From Anticarsia gemmatalis (lineage: Eukaryota; Arthropoda; Insecta; Lepidoptera; Erebidae), in the NCBI RefSeq assembly GCF_050436995.1, contig NC_134775.1, positions 6,053,124 to 6,117,123 on the forward strand: DNA of 64,000 nt, in the 5' to 3' direction. This document shows, in pieces, positions 11,100 through 21,375 of the stretch. Made by a program: the position numbers and the translations under genes. A model generated the notes under the pieces. It was not told the origin of the DNA. It saw nothing but the letters and a program-made list of their open reading frames with translations, and did no database searches. Every line of letters begins with the position of its first letter. Position 1 is the first letter of the stretch.

Positions 11100-11290
11100 C
11101 AACCCCTTTCTGCCGACGTTGCAGCCGTGCATCAGCATACGCTATTCTAATATTGTTAACGCATCATTTTAATTGTTATTCATTATATTCAATTCCTAAT
11201 TAGTCTTGTATCAGTTCTCGAAGAATAAACATTGTAGTTTTTATAAATAAATATTTTTTTAATTAAATTGCCGACCGCAATAACTTAACT
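11084..11290 (+). repeat. 3' LTR of the errantivirus
   Basis: This copy is 207 bp, the same length as the 5' LTR, with one substitution. It is followed by CCGT, the second copy of the target duplication. Confidence 0.95.
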
Positions 11291-11341
11291 CCGTGCCGCT
11301 TTTTTTTTGCTCGACTTGCGGGGGTACTTCCGTGCCCCCAG
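11291..11341 (+). mobile_element. Element A copy 1, 3' end
   Basis: These bases continue element A after the errantivirus and match the complement of 26386-26436. The end is a hairpin (11320-11339, GGGGGTACTTCCGTGCCCCC, one mismatch) followed by AG and then the AT of the target. Confidence 0.8.
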
Positions 11342-11490
11342 ATCAAAATTCTTTGCGGATGCCTGCATTGTAACATCTACCTGCATGCCAAAGTTCATCG
11401 CGATCCGTCCAGTGGTTTGGGCTGTGCGTTGATAGATCACTATGTCAGTCAGTCACCTTTGAGTTATGTATATTTGGATGACAGCAATTA
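11342..11490 (+). repeat. Right half of the interspersed repeat split by element A
   Basis: The sequence continues the repeat of 2085-2130 at the AT junction. It contains ATCGCGATCCGTCCAGTGGT and the GTCAGTCAGTCACC run, both common in moth repeats as I remember them. No coding potential is seen. Confidence 0.55.
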
Positions 11491-11931
11491 ATGTTTAAAA
11501 ACAATTCTTGTCGAAATTCCATCGGATAAGCTAACCGAGGTTTAGTCAGAAATGGTGAAACCGGACATAAGTGTTTGCAGATATTGTGTATACCATTTTT
11601 AACTGTGGTACGTGTATACTAATTTTAACTATAATATACGTCCATAAAATCACGCCTTCTTCCCATAGAGTTAGGCAGAGAGCAGATAACGCCACTTGGT
11701 ATGATCCTTACAAACTTCCTTTGGTCCACTCACGTCCATACATGTTGTCATACAGGATCGCCGGTTACGAGTACTACGCACTTATCCTTTTTGTAAGACG
11801 TCTCCGATATGAGCTGTGTATTAACCTTGTTAGGGCGTCAGTATATGTTATTTTTATATCAGTAAATATAAAATAACTATAATATGTGCATACTAATTAT
11901 ACTAATTTTAACTATTTAAGATTATTAATCA
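11491..11931. other. Non-coding stretch with a doubtful 101-codon frame
   Basis: A plus-strand frame exists at 11571-11876, but it has no recognised domain and a composition like the surrounding AT-rich DNA. I read it as chance. No second copy lies in the window. Confidence 0.35.
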
Positions 11932-12181
11932 CAAGCCGACCCGCGCAACTTCGCTTGCGTCACATAAGAGAGAATGGGTCAACATTTTCCCCGTTTTTGT
12001 AACATTTCTTACTGCTGCTCCGCTCCTATTGGTCGTAGCGTGATGATATATAGCCTATAACCTTCCTCGATAAATGGGCTATCAAACGCTGAAAGAAATT
12101 TTCGAATCGGACCCGTAGTTCCTGAGATTAGCGCGTTCAAACAAACAAACAAACTCTTCAGCTTTATAATATTAGTATAGA
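11932..12181 (-). mobile_element. Short non-autonomous Helitron, tandem copy 1
   Basis: On the minus strand it starts TCTATACTAATATTATAAAG after an A and ends GCGGGTCGGCTTG before a T, a slight variant of the canonical CTAG|T end. The interior matches four other copies here (12192, 32237, 32937, 43957). It has no coding capacity and would need Rep/Hel supplied in trans. It belongs to the Lep1-like Helitrons common in Lepidoptera (family name from memory). Confidence 0.88.
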
Positions 12182-12191
12182 TTATTAATCA

Positions 12192-12445
12192 CAAGCCGAC
12201 CCGCGCAACTTCGCTTGCGTCACATAAGAGAGAATGGGTCAACATTTTCCCCGTTTTTGTAACATTTCTTACTGCTGCTCCGCTCCTATTGGTCGTAGCG
12301 TGATGATATATAGCCTATAACCTTCCTCGATAAATGGGCTATCAAACGCTGAAAGAAGTTTTCGAATCGGACCCGTAGTTCCTGAGATTAGCGCGTTCAA
12401 AGAAACAAACAAACAAACTCTTCAGCTTTATAATATTAGTATAGA
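12192..12445 (-). mobile_element. Short non-autonomous Helitron, tandem copy 2
   Basis: This copy nearly repeats 11932-12181, with one substitution (GAAGTT against GAAATT) and a longer (CAAA)n run. The 10-base spacer TTATTAATCA between the copies is also found upstream of copy 1, so the whole 260-bp unit (11921-12180 and 12181-12444) is duplicated in tandem. Confidence 0.88.
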
Positions 12446-12556
12446 TATAAATTTTACGTTTAAGTTTGACAATGTACGACTATGTGCTAATAATTTACTC
12501 TGAAATATGATCCTTAGTTTCCTTATAGATTTTTTTTAATAATGTATTAAATATCC

Positions 12557-13537
12557 TTAATATGTTTGTCGGAAGGGCGTTGTCTTGACCGTTATTATCA
12601 GTCGACATAGTGTAGGCGGTATAGAGTGCAGCTCAGCCTGTATTTTACCCGAGTGTGGTTTCGCTACTTTGCAAGTCACGCAATTATCTACAAACTTACG
12701 TACAAATCGACTCATACCTTCAAACCAGTAATGATGATACAGCTTTTCTAAGGTCTTGTCGTACCCAAGATGAAAAAGAGACTCGTGAACGTTGTTGATG
12801 ATAGACCATCGCATCGCACGAGGAACTATAGGTAAACATTTTGTTCGACCATTACGTTGTATTTTGCGGTGAAGAATACCTGATCTCATCTCGTACGTCC
12901 CAGCAACATCATCATTTAGACGTCCCTCGTTCAAATCGATAATTACCTTTTTAATCTCATCATCTCGTTGTTGCTCTGCTAGAAGCCAGTTATCCGCGAG
13001 CTCGGTGATGTTAACGTGTTTCTGTTCCACTCGTGAGGTCTGTGAAAGCGATGATTTACCTGGTAATGGATTACGAGATAAGAAGTCGGCGTGAGCCATT
13101 TGCTTACCAACTCGGTATTTAATGTCGAAGTCAAATGCTTGTAAAAAGGCCCACCATCGATGTACCCTCGGTGTTAAGTCAATTTTGGTTCGTGACGACT
13201 TCAAAGAGTTGCAATCTGTTACTACAACAAACTTTCGGCCATGTAGATATTGCCTAAAATGTTTTACCGCGTTGACTACAGCGAGTGTCTCCAGCTCGTA
13301 TGAGTGGTACCGAGACTCAGCTGATGTCGTGCGTCTACTGTAATAGGCAACAGGTCTTTGGTTACCGTCAACAAACTGTAGCAGGATTGCACCATAACCG
13401 TCTGCGCTGGCATCTGTATGGAGTTCCACTGGATACTGTGGATCGTAAATCATAAGAACTGGTTCATTAGTTAAAATTTCAATTACCTTTTGTCGCATTT
13501 CTTCACATTTGGGCTTCCACTCGAAAGGACACTTACC
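12557..13537 (-). pseudogene. Ty3/gypsy pol fragment: RNase H and integrase N-terminus
   Basis: About 325 codons are open with no start of their own. RNase H is complete: VELHTDASADGYGAIL has the first Asp, RYHSYELETLAVV the Glu, and VVTDCNSLKSS the next Asp. A linker follows, then the integrase HHCC finger (HESLFHLGYDKT, then CVTCKVAK). The sequence stops before the integrase catalytic core. The upstream edge (about 13537) and downstream edge (about 12560) are abrupt, with no LTR on either side. The long open frame suggests a fairly young fragment of a lineage distinct from the gypsy at 40900-43956. Confidence 0.88.
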
Positions 13538-13839
13538 TGAAGTTAATTAACTTACTTCACCTACATTTGAAATACTCTTTTCTAAATAAGCATTTAACAG
13601 TTCTTAAATTCAATAAATTAGTAATAACATTAATGACAAAAATGAAATCAAAATCACAGATTTCGAAATATCTGAAATTATTAAAGCGCTTGTTTACTCA
13701 GAGGCACAAAGTAGCATTCAAAGCAAGAAGCCATTCAAAAATCAGTGGAAAAACACGAACGAATCAAATGATGTTTACGAATTTCTTAGCATCAGAAATA
13801 GACGACATGACAATTACTTGCGAAGTTATAAGTGAAAAT

Positions 13840-16285
13840 GACAACTGCAAAAAAGCTCTTGCTACACATAACTTTAAAATTCTGTCGCTAAATATCAGGA
13901 GTATTCAGAAAAATTTTGACTCTCTGCTAGTAGCGCTGCATCGTTTAAACATTTCCTTCGATATTATTATCTTGACAGAATGTTGGCTAAATGGTAACAG
14001 TTCCTCAGATACAAGGTTTTAACAATTACAGCACGTTCAAGCATATAAATCAAAACAGCGGTGTGGTAGTGTACGTTAACAGCATATGGAGTGCCATAGT
14101 CACCGAGCCTCCCATTTTAGAGGCTGACTGCTTGGCTATTCAGATTCCTAACATCATTATCATCGTCGGAATATATCGGTCACCTTCATTAAAAAATATA
14201 GAAAATTTCCTAAATTCGCTCGAACTTTATCTTAGCAACACAAATAGTGTACCCTGTGCAATTGCTGGTGACATTAATATTAATATTTTAGAAAACTGTA
14301 ACGCCCAAGAGACCCTGGAGTATCAGTGCTTTATGGCAGAACACGGATTCCTTCCAGCAGTACACAAACCTACAAGAGGACCCACTTGCTTAGATCATAT
14401 TTACGTGAAGAAAAGCTGTATTACTCAGTCAGTCCTAGGAATCATTTGCCAAATGGATATAACTGACCATTACCCAGTTATGGCAGGAATAAATCTGCAA
14501 AAGCCTAAACCTTTTCGGCCACACCGCCTTGTTATCAAAAGAGATTTGAATGCAATAAACCAAGAACTGTCTGAATTAGACTGGACTACTGTCACAAATA
14601 TAAACGACACCAACGAAGCCAACACACTCTTTACCGCAAAATTATCGGAAATATTTACTAAACACTCTCATGAAACTCAACTAAGCATAACCAAATATAA
14701 CCTGAAACCCTGGATAACCCCCGGACTTATGCGCTGTATGAGGCACCGAGATCGCTTACACCTGCAATTAAGACGAGATCCTAACAATGATATTCTTAAA
14801 ATCAGCTACACCCGCTACAGAAATTTTCTGACTAACCTCCTTCACAAACTCAAATCAGATCACGAGGAAAAAGAAATTATATCTAACAGGAACAACCCTA
14901 AACAACTATGGCAATCTATTAAAAACATCTGTCACTTAAATAAAACTAAAAACGAACCAACCGAATTACTTATGCAAACCAATTTGAACCCTAAACAGAC
15001 CATTGATAATGTTAATGATCATTTCTCTACGATAGGAAAAAAACTTTCTGACAAAATACTCTCAAATATAAACAAGAGTGAACAAGATCTTGCTAATTTA
15101 GTCAAAATAAAACCACCATCCGATTCGATGTTTCTAAGTCCGACAGACTGCGAGGAAGTAAAAATTCTATTTATATACTTAGAACCACGCAAGGCTCCAG
15201 GTATTGACGGTTTCCATAACGGCCTTCTTAAACACATCGCAAATTATATAATCCCTCCCCTCACACACATATTTAATCTCAGCTTATCAAGTGGCACATT
15301 CCCGAATGACTGGAAAACGGCATCAGTAACCCCGATTCATAAAAGTGGTCCTAAGAATATGGTTGATAGCTTTCGCCCTATTTCTCTCTTAGTTACTTTC
15401 TCAAAACTCTTAGAAAAATTAGTACACAAACGCCTGGTCCACTTTCTCGAAACTCATAACCTGATATCTTCTAAACAGTTCGGCTTTCGTTCTGGAATCA
15501 GCACAGAAGACGCAGTCAATCTCAAAAATCAATATCAAAAAAAACCTCACAAATACTGTCTCATCACTTCTGGATGACGGAAAATGCTGCATAGGTATCT
15601 TCCTGGATCTAGCGAAGGCCTTTGATACCGTCTCAATTCCAATTCTACTTAAAAGGAGTCGCCTTCGACTGGTTCAAGAGCTACCTCACTGATAGGAAGC
15701 AATGTACGAAAATAGGTCAGTTGACAAGCAGCCTGAGTTCAATCAGTTTTGGTGTGCCCCAGGGAAGCATTTTAGGCCCGACACTGTTCCTGCTCTACAT
15801 CAACGACATTCATAAGGTCCAATGTGATGACTCTAACATACTGTGTTACGCTGATGACACTGTCATATTATTTAGTGGCCCAACGTGGCAAGCAGTTAGC
15901 ACTATTGCTGAACAAGGCATTGCACAGATATCTAATTGGCTAAGGCTAAATCTTCTTACCCTGAATACGAACAAAACTGTCTACATCTGTTTCCACAAGA
16001 CAACTCCCTCAGCGCCAAAAACTAGAATACTTTTAAAAATTCACAATCAACAATGCAACAACTATATTACCTGTTCATGCGAACCTATCGTGCGATCCAA
16101 TGTTACTAAATACCTTGGTGTCTACATTGATGAGAACCTCACTTTCAGAGTCCATATCGAGGTGCTTTCGTCGAGACTTAGAAAAGTCATTGGTGTCATG
16201 CGAAATCTCAGGCAAGTCGCAAGTAGAGACATACTCCGTACAGTATACTACGCTCTTTGTCAGTCCCTCATAGTCTACTGCATAA
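13840..16285 (+). pseudogene. Endonuclease-RT (ORF2) of element F, 5' part, frameshifted
   Basis: The apurinic-type endonuclease starts with FKILSLNIRSIQKN. Near 14010 the frame shifts and continues through IAGDININILENC, LDHIYVKK and ITDHYPV. The RT follows: APGIDGFHNGLLKHI, SFRPISLLVTFSKLLE and QFGFRSG. A second shift occurs in an A-rich run near 15540, after which motif A (LDLAKAFDTVS) is readable only in the other frame and is followed by a small deletion. Motif B (GVPQGSILGP) and the YADD box (15847-15858) are intact. Two or three lesions in otherwise well kept sequence suggest moderate age. Confidence 0.88.
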
Positions 16286-16475
16286 TGTAGCGACTATGTC
16301 GTACATATTAGCACGTACATAAATATTAGCACGTAGGTATACAGATAGGGCACAAGCATTCACACAGCAACATTCTCACGTATTTGTTAGTATATAAGCA
16401 CTTGTTATACTCGCAATAAATCAGACTAAAACCATCTCTTGTCTCCTTGTATTCCTTGCCAAATCATCTGGCAAA
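16286..16475 (+). repeat. 5' LTR of the deletion-derived gypsy element
   Basis: It starts TGTAGCGACTATGTCG and ends CTGGCAAA. TATATAAGCACTTG near 16391 is a likely TATA box, and CAATAAATCAG near 16415 a likely polyadenylation signal. Confidence 0.9.
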
Positions 16476-16514
16476 TTGGTGACTCCGACCGATACAAGTT
16501 ACATAACATGACTT

Positions 16515-17285
16515 CCCCTGTAAGTCAAACGGCAACCTTCACGAAGAGCAGACCAGCAGCAGCAAACCTTCGCACCCTCATCACTCATCACTCCTACAGC
16601 AGCAGCCGTACAACTCCAGCCAGCATCTTCGGCCACACCAGGGCACTCCACGAACATGTCGCTCACGCACATGACTGGCATACCCTACGGCCTCAGCGGC
16701 ATCCAACCTGGGCATCATCGTCACGCTACTCCGACGCACCCAGGGCACCGCAACGCTTCGTCTCGACTCACCGCAGACAACAAAGCATCTCGCCCCGACT
16801 CACTGGGGACACTTCACCGCACACCGCACACCGCACCTCTCCGACTCACTGGAGTTAGCGGCATACAGTTCCGACTCACTGGGACTTGCGGCATACAGTT
16901 CCGACTCACTGGGACTAGCGGCATACAGTTCCGACTCACTGGGACTAGCGGAATTCGAGTTCCGACTCACTGGAACTCATCAATGGCATGGCACTGGAGA
17001 GACTGTCTGACATGAAGAGAAGATCGACCTACGGTCTGAGGGGGAGTGATGTAGCGGCTCTACGCGACATCTACTGGGACCAGCGCGCAACCAGCCACCA
17101 CGCGCAGTGTGACTGACGTCACAAGTCCTAGATCGCGCTATCGAAGTTTGCATTGCAACTGACTATATATACAAGTTCCCGACTACAACAGTCGGGCAGC
17201 CTAGGCCCACCAGGCTCGATCACCTCGCCTGGTCGGAGGATCCTCCCTTTGTGTTGGAGGAACATGATCACCTCGTTCCTCCACA
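16515..17285 (+). mobile_element. TRIM-like sequence (interior plus 3' LTR) inside the gypsy derivative
   Basis: From CCTTCACGAAGAGCAGACCA onward this matches the complement of 4160-3332, including the 30-bp array, the purine tract and one full LTR (17050-17285). The TRIM 5' LTR and primer site are absent. At the left edge the gypsy-type start MTSPVSQT runs in frame into the TRIM frame. At the right edge the LTR is followed by gag sequence of the host element. Either a truncated insertion or a template switch between co-packaged RNAs would give this mosaic. Confidence 0.75.
17050..17285 (+). repeat. TRIM LTR copy
   Basis: The LTR starts TGTAGCGGCTCTACGCG and ends CCTCCACA. It is slightly shorter than the other three copies because of a small deletion near the start. 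Confidence 0.85.
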
Positions 17286-17335
17286 GTCGTGACCAAATCG
17301 CCGACAAGATATTAATACTTCAAAGCAAAACAAAC

Positions 17336-17972
17336 GACGATGCAATGTCATGCATACTGGCGCAGTTAGCAAAAATGGAACAAGAATTAAATACAATTCA
17401 GCAAGAACAGAAACTATCAACACAGCACTCGACATTTTTATAATCGACGTAATTTGCCACCAAGGTCAAGTTCAAGAGCAAGCAGTGGGGAAAGAAAACA
17501 ATTTTGTATCTACCATTACAGATACAGAGAAAATGCAAAAAAATGTGTAAAACCATGTGATTGGAGACAGGACTTTAACACAAGCTATTAGGGACACTAA
17601 TCGGAGCACAGCCTACGGCGGAAATCTGTGCTATTCACCCGTCTAATCGTCTCACTATTACCGACTGAAAAAGTGGTATGAGATTTTTGATTGACACGGG
17701 AGCAAACATTGCGGTTAAAAGCAAGCCGCAGAGACATTAATCGATACAAAATGAGCACTATACGCTGTATGCCGCAAATGGCACAGAAATCAAGACGTAT
17801 GGCGAGAAAACACTCGTATTGAACTTGGGACGACGTCCAAAATTTATATGGAACTTCGTCAACGCTGAGGTAACACAACCAATAATCGGAGCAGATTTTC
17901 TGGAGCATTATAAGTTGATAGTCGAAATAGCTGGTCGAAAACTTATTCAGTTATTAAAAAATACGAGGAAAT
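17336..17972 (+). pseudogene. Gypsy gag C-terminus and protease remnant
   Basis: A short helical gag segment (AQLAKMEQELNTIQQEQ) is followed, in another frame, by a cysteine-histidine motif (FCIYHYRYRE...CVKPC). The motif is related to CWYHRRFG...CREPC in the gypsy at 43067-43894. A protease-like stretch follows (FLIDTGAN, then PIIGADFLEHYKLIV). Several stops and shifts interrupt it, and the RT never begins. The resemblance places the element in the same gypsy lineage as 40900-43956. Confidence 0.75.
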
Positions 17973-18077
17973 AACGAAACCTTCCTCACTCCATGCTACT
18001 CCAAAGCATAAGATTACGCATATGTCCTAGGATTTGTAAATAATATATTTTTATTTTTTTAAAAGGGGGGGAGTATA

Positions 18078-18267
18078 TGTAGCGACTATGTCGTACATAT
18101 TAGCACGTACATAAATATTAGCACGTAGGTATACAGATAGGGCACAAGCATTCACACAGCAACATTCTCACGTATTTGTTAGTATATAAGCACTTGTTAT
18201 ACTCGCAATAAATCAGACTAAAACCATCTCTTGTCTCCTTGTATCCCTTGCCAAATCATCTGGCAAA
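18078..18267 (+). repeat. 3' LTR of the deletion-derived gypsy element
   Basis: The copy is 190 bp and matches the 5' LTR except for C in place of T within TTGTATCCCTTG. It is preceded by a G-rich purine tract and followed by CATAA. Confidence 0.9.
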
Positions 18268-18697
18268 CATAACATGCTGGGGTAGTGCGGCCAAGACTTT
18301 CATCATTCAAGCAGAAAGGGCGCAACGATCCATCTTAAAAGTTATGCATAAAAAGCCATATAGGTATCCAACTGTGAACTTATACAGTGAGGCAAATGTT
18401 TTAACAGTGCGTCAACTTTTCATACTCAGGTCATCTCTCTCTGTACATAAGTCAGTATTGTCTTCTCCTGAGTATGACTTCTTAACAAACCGGAGAGTCT
18501 TCAGACTCAATCCCCCACTTGTTCATAGTAAGTTTGCGCAACGCACAGGTGTATTTATTAAAATATACACATATAATAAGGCTGTTAAGCACTGCGATAT
18601 AAAAACGAAAATAATTTATGAAGCAAAAAGAATAATTAAAAATTGCTATCCACTTTGTCCTATGCCGATACCGAAGATATATTATAAATTTTGTTAA
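18268..18697 (+). pseudogene. C-terminus of the element F reverse transcriptase
   Basis: After the LTR insertion the RT frame resumes with TCWGSAAKTFIIQAERAQRS and runs about 140 codons to a natural stop. The region corresponds to the thumb and the C-terminal part of jockey/CR1 ORF2 proteins (YSEANVLTVRQLFILR). The frame has no internal stop. Confidence 0.8.
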
Positions 18698-19039
18698 CTA
18701 TGTAACACATTTTATTCACTTTGTTACCTAAGATTATAAGTTAAGTATATAAGAACACTTAGCCTAGGTTTTGTCTTAAAACTAAACTAAAGATGCTTTT
18801 TTGTATAGGTTTCCTCGATACAGGTTCGCCTAGTGAGGAAACCAATAGTAAATACTATACCTACGAATATGCTTTTTATAGAATGTACATCTTTCTAGAA
18901 TGTTTATTATTTTTTTTTTTTTGTTAAAGCCCAAGTTTTTCTTACTTCTGTTTTATAAACATTAACTTTTTCATTTTGTGTCCTAGCCTTAAGAAAGTGT
19001 ACCTTTTATATAACAATAAACGATTTATTATTATTATTA

Positions 19040-19756
19040 TGTACGTCTGTTTTATATCTCGGGACTACAGAATCCCGGACATTTGGAAGGCGTGCGTGGG
19101 GCCGAAGCCAACACGTAGAGGCCCTTTTTAGACGGCTTTAATCTTTTAATATTGTATGGTGTCACAATCCGGTGATTATCCCTGTTTACACTATAAAATG
19201 CACCCAAGGACAATCACCGGACTGTGTGGGACTATGGCAGGACTAACTGGAAAAACTACTTGGGCTATTGGGATGGGGTGCTTTTGGGCTGGAAACCAGG
19301 GGATCTATGGGGACTATGGCACCTGCCGATAGCAATGTTGAAAACATGTATAAATGGCAGGCGGAGACTTGCCAACTCACAAACTGGGCCACCCTAAACA
19401 AGTCGCATAAATAGCAACAAGGGGGCAACAGGGACGTGAGCGGCTGAAGGACGGAGAGGCCTCGCTGGACGTTAAACTCAGATCACTTGCTCCCTGAGGG
19501 TCCGGCATCACTGGCCCACTAGCCACTTACGCTCAGCATCCGTCCTCCGAACAGAGTGGGAGCTCTGCTCTCGCGACTCCACTCTGGACGGCCAATGAAG
19601 GCAAGCCAGAGGCGGGGGACCGCTTCCTCGTCAGTTTTCACTCAGACCAGCCAACTAAGGCAAGCCGGAGATGAGGAAGGGTGACTTCCCCCTGGAGCAC
19701 TCAGGTACCGCGGGGTCGCTACTCCCCGTCACCTCGCCTCAAGGTGCCCTGCGGGC
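19040..19756 (+). mobile_element. Non-autonomous derivative of non-LTR element E, inserted in (TTA)n
   Basis: About 600 bp (from TATCTCGGGACTACAGAATC) matches the complement of 46430-45830, which is the 5' untranslated region of element E. After TTTTCACTC (about 19644) the two diverge, and this copy passes into a GC-rich segment ending CAAGGTGCCCTGCGGGC that looks like the 3' end. It therefore seems to be a 5' UTR joined to a 3' end by internal deletion. TTA repeats lie on both sides (19022-19039 and 19757-19788), which suggests insertion into the microsatellite tail of element F. It has no coding capacity. Confidence 0.7.

Positions 19757-19788
<32 letters not shown>
19757..19788. repeat. 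(TTA)n microsatellite
   Basis: About ten uninterrupted TTA units follow the element E derivative. They may be its own tail, the split tail of element F, or both. Confidence 0.95.
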
Positions 19789-20826
19789 TGGAACAATGAT
19801 TAAATTCCTTGGCAATGTATAACTAGCTTCAAAGGGGCTATTTGAGACTTCGTTCCAATTAACCCCAAAACAGAAACCAAATAGCCCCATTTAGAAAAAT
19901 CGAAATATATGCCAGCTCGGAAAAGGTAGAAACGAGCAAAAAGAAACACCGAGAAGCGCATAAAATACACTATTACTTAATTTATTCAATTTCTTACATA
20001 CCTGTCGAGATTTTGTGTACCACACGAATGTTATCCAGGCACGAAATACACGAAAAACACAACACTTTTCAAAATTACGAGCTGAACCACTTAGAAAGCC
20101 GTTATCTGTCAAAATTCCTTTGTGACATTGACATTAGTTGTCACTGTATTGCCAGATGGTAAGCTATAATTCCTACTATACTCAGATATAAAAATTAATA
20201 CACATGATCAAAACTTTTTTTTCGTAAATTCCAAATAGCCTCGTGAGTTCTAAATAACCCCATCTTACGGTATATTTCTTTCATAAGAACCTTTTCCTGA
20301 CAATAACAAACACAATAAAAAATAATTAGCGAAATCGGTTCAGCCGTTCTCGATTTTTGCGCTTAGCAAAACATTTAGCGATTAATTTTTATTTATATAG
20401 ATAGATAATGCTTGCCCTTAAATATTCCAAATAAAGCTTACTGACTTTTATTAGACACAACTTAAAAAAAATAAGAAAAACCAAAGCAAAAAAGTGAGAT
20501 TACAAATAACCCCATTGATGCGATATTTGGAATAGTAACGGTAAAATAATATATCTTCAAATCTATTAGCAGAAGTTATACTATGATAGTTACTATTTAT
20601 AATTTATTGCGTAATCTACTGAAAAAAAAAAACCATATCAATTGAGTTATTGTAATTTTTATAAACACCTGTTTAACGAAAAAAGTGTTTTAATTAGCCC
20701 CATTTTTACATAACAAACAAATTCAGCTAGAAATGTTGAAAAAAAAACAATAGTTCAGAGTTATAGAAGAAAATATTGCAAAAATCTCAAAATATAGAAT
20801 TAAAACACGACAAATTATAAAAAAAG
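19789..20826. other. Non-coding AT-rich stretch with a recurring AAATAGCCCCAT motif
   Basis: No gene is visible. Variants of AAATARCCCCAT occur near 19879, 20233, 20252, 20504 and 20693, and inverted near 19832. Bases 20330-20400 (AATCGGTTCAGCCGTTCTCG and following) resemble the 3' end of moth RTE-type repeats. Confidence 0.5.
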
Positions 20827-20955
20827 TTAGAAGATCAAGAACGAAGAATCGATGCTATTGAGAAAGAACTAAGAAAGAAGAATGTAGTCTTTTTTGGCAT
20901 TCAAGAAAATTAAAGCGGTTATTGGGACCTAGAACAAAAAAGGTTGGTTGAAGTA
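20827..20955 (+). pseudogene. Short remnant of a non-LTR element ORF
   Basis: About 40 codons read as a charged coiled-coil stretch ending in KNVVFFGIQEN, a stop, and then SGYWDLEQKRL. This pattern (basic helix, then NVVFFG and DLE) is seen just before the endonuclease in RTE-like elements. Flanking sequence is unrelated. Assignment is tentative. Confidence 0.4.
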
Positions 20956-21375
20956 AATTTCGCGCATGCAGTGTCGCAAAATTAACACTGAAGTTTTCGG
21001 TTAACCGTCGTTTATACAACCTTTGACCTATGACTGCGACGAATTACAATTTTTACTTGTTAAAGTTTGTTACTCGTTGCATCGTAATTTTATTCAAATA
21101 CCGAATAACATTACAAAAATTATTAATGTAAGTTTCAAATACTTTTGTAGTACCACGGAACGCGTACAACTACGCGCATAGAACACTGCAGTATCGAGAC
21201 GACGCTCACGCACACTACTGTAGGCCGCCCGCCTATATAAACGGCCCTCGCGGCATCGAGCAGCCAGTCATATACGAGGTGACCGATCTCCTCAATAGGT
21301 GAGGTCCGCAACAGGAAGGCGGGCATAGTTGCGCGCACCTCTGCAACCTCCGCGAAGAAGCCACTAGCAGCCGAT

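Larger units (their letters stand above)
2949..11290 (+). mobile_element. Errantivirus (Ty3/gypsy endogenous retrovirus), complete between LTRs but defective
   Basis: Two 207-bp LTRs (2949-3155 and 11084-11290) begin AGTTACCACGG and end TAACTTAACT, as in errantiviruses such as TED, 17.6 and gypsy. A tRNA-type primer site follows the left LTR, and a purine tract precedes the right one. The 4-bp target duplication is CCGT (2945-2948 and 11291-11294). The order is gag, pol, env. About 1.1 kb of the 8.3-kb length is a nested non-autonomous LTR element in the leader. All three genes carry disabling changes, although the LTRs differ at a single position. The empty site is preserved in element A copy 2 near 26430-26450. 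Confidence 0.95.
16286..18267 (+). mobile_element. Deletion-derived gypsy LTR element containing TRIM sequence
   Basis: Two 190-bp LTRs (16286-16475 and 18078-18267) differ at one position. The 5-bp target duplication CATAA (16281-16285 and 18268-18272) flanks the insertion. The primer site TTGGTGACTCCGACC follows the left LTR, and AAAAGGGGGGGAGTA precedes the right LTR. The interior joins a short gag-like start, 770 bp of the TRIM-like element including its 3' LTR, and a remnant of gag C-terminus plus protease. RT and integrase are absent, so any movement needed help in trans. Confidence 0.9.
13567..19039 (+). mobile_element. Non-LTR retrotransposon F (jockey/CR1 group), split by an LTR element
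   Basis: The order is endonuclease, RT and an (ATT)n-type tail at 19022-19039. The RT frame breaks at 16285 inside SLIVYCI and resumes at 18268 with TCWGSAAKTF after removal of the LTR insertion and one CATAA. ORF1 is missing or unrecognised, although basic residues fill 13567-13760. The AATAAA-like signal near 19014 and the microsatellite tail fit the CR1/jockey group. Several frameshifts make this copy inactive. Confidence 0.85.

Noticed and set aside
11571..11876. A 101-codon frame as a host gene
   Set aside because: It has no domain, no splice or promoter signs, and a composition like the neighbouring repeats.
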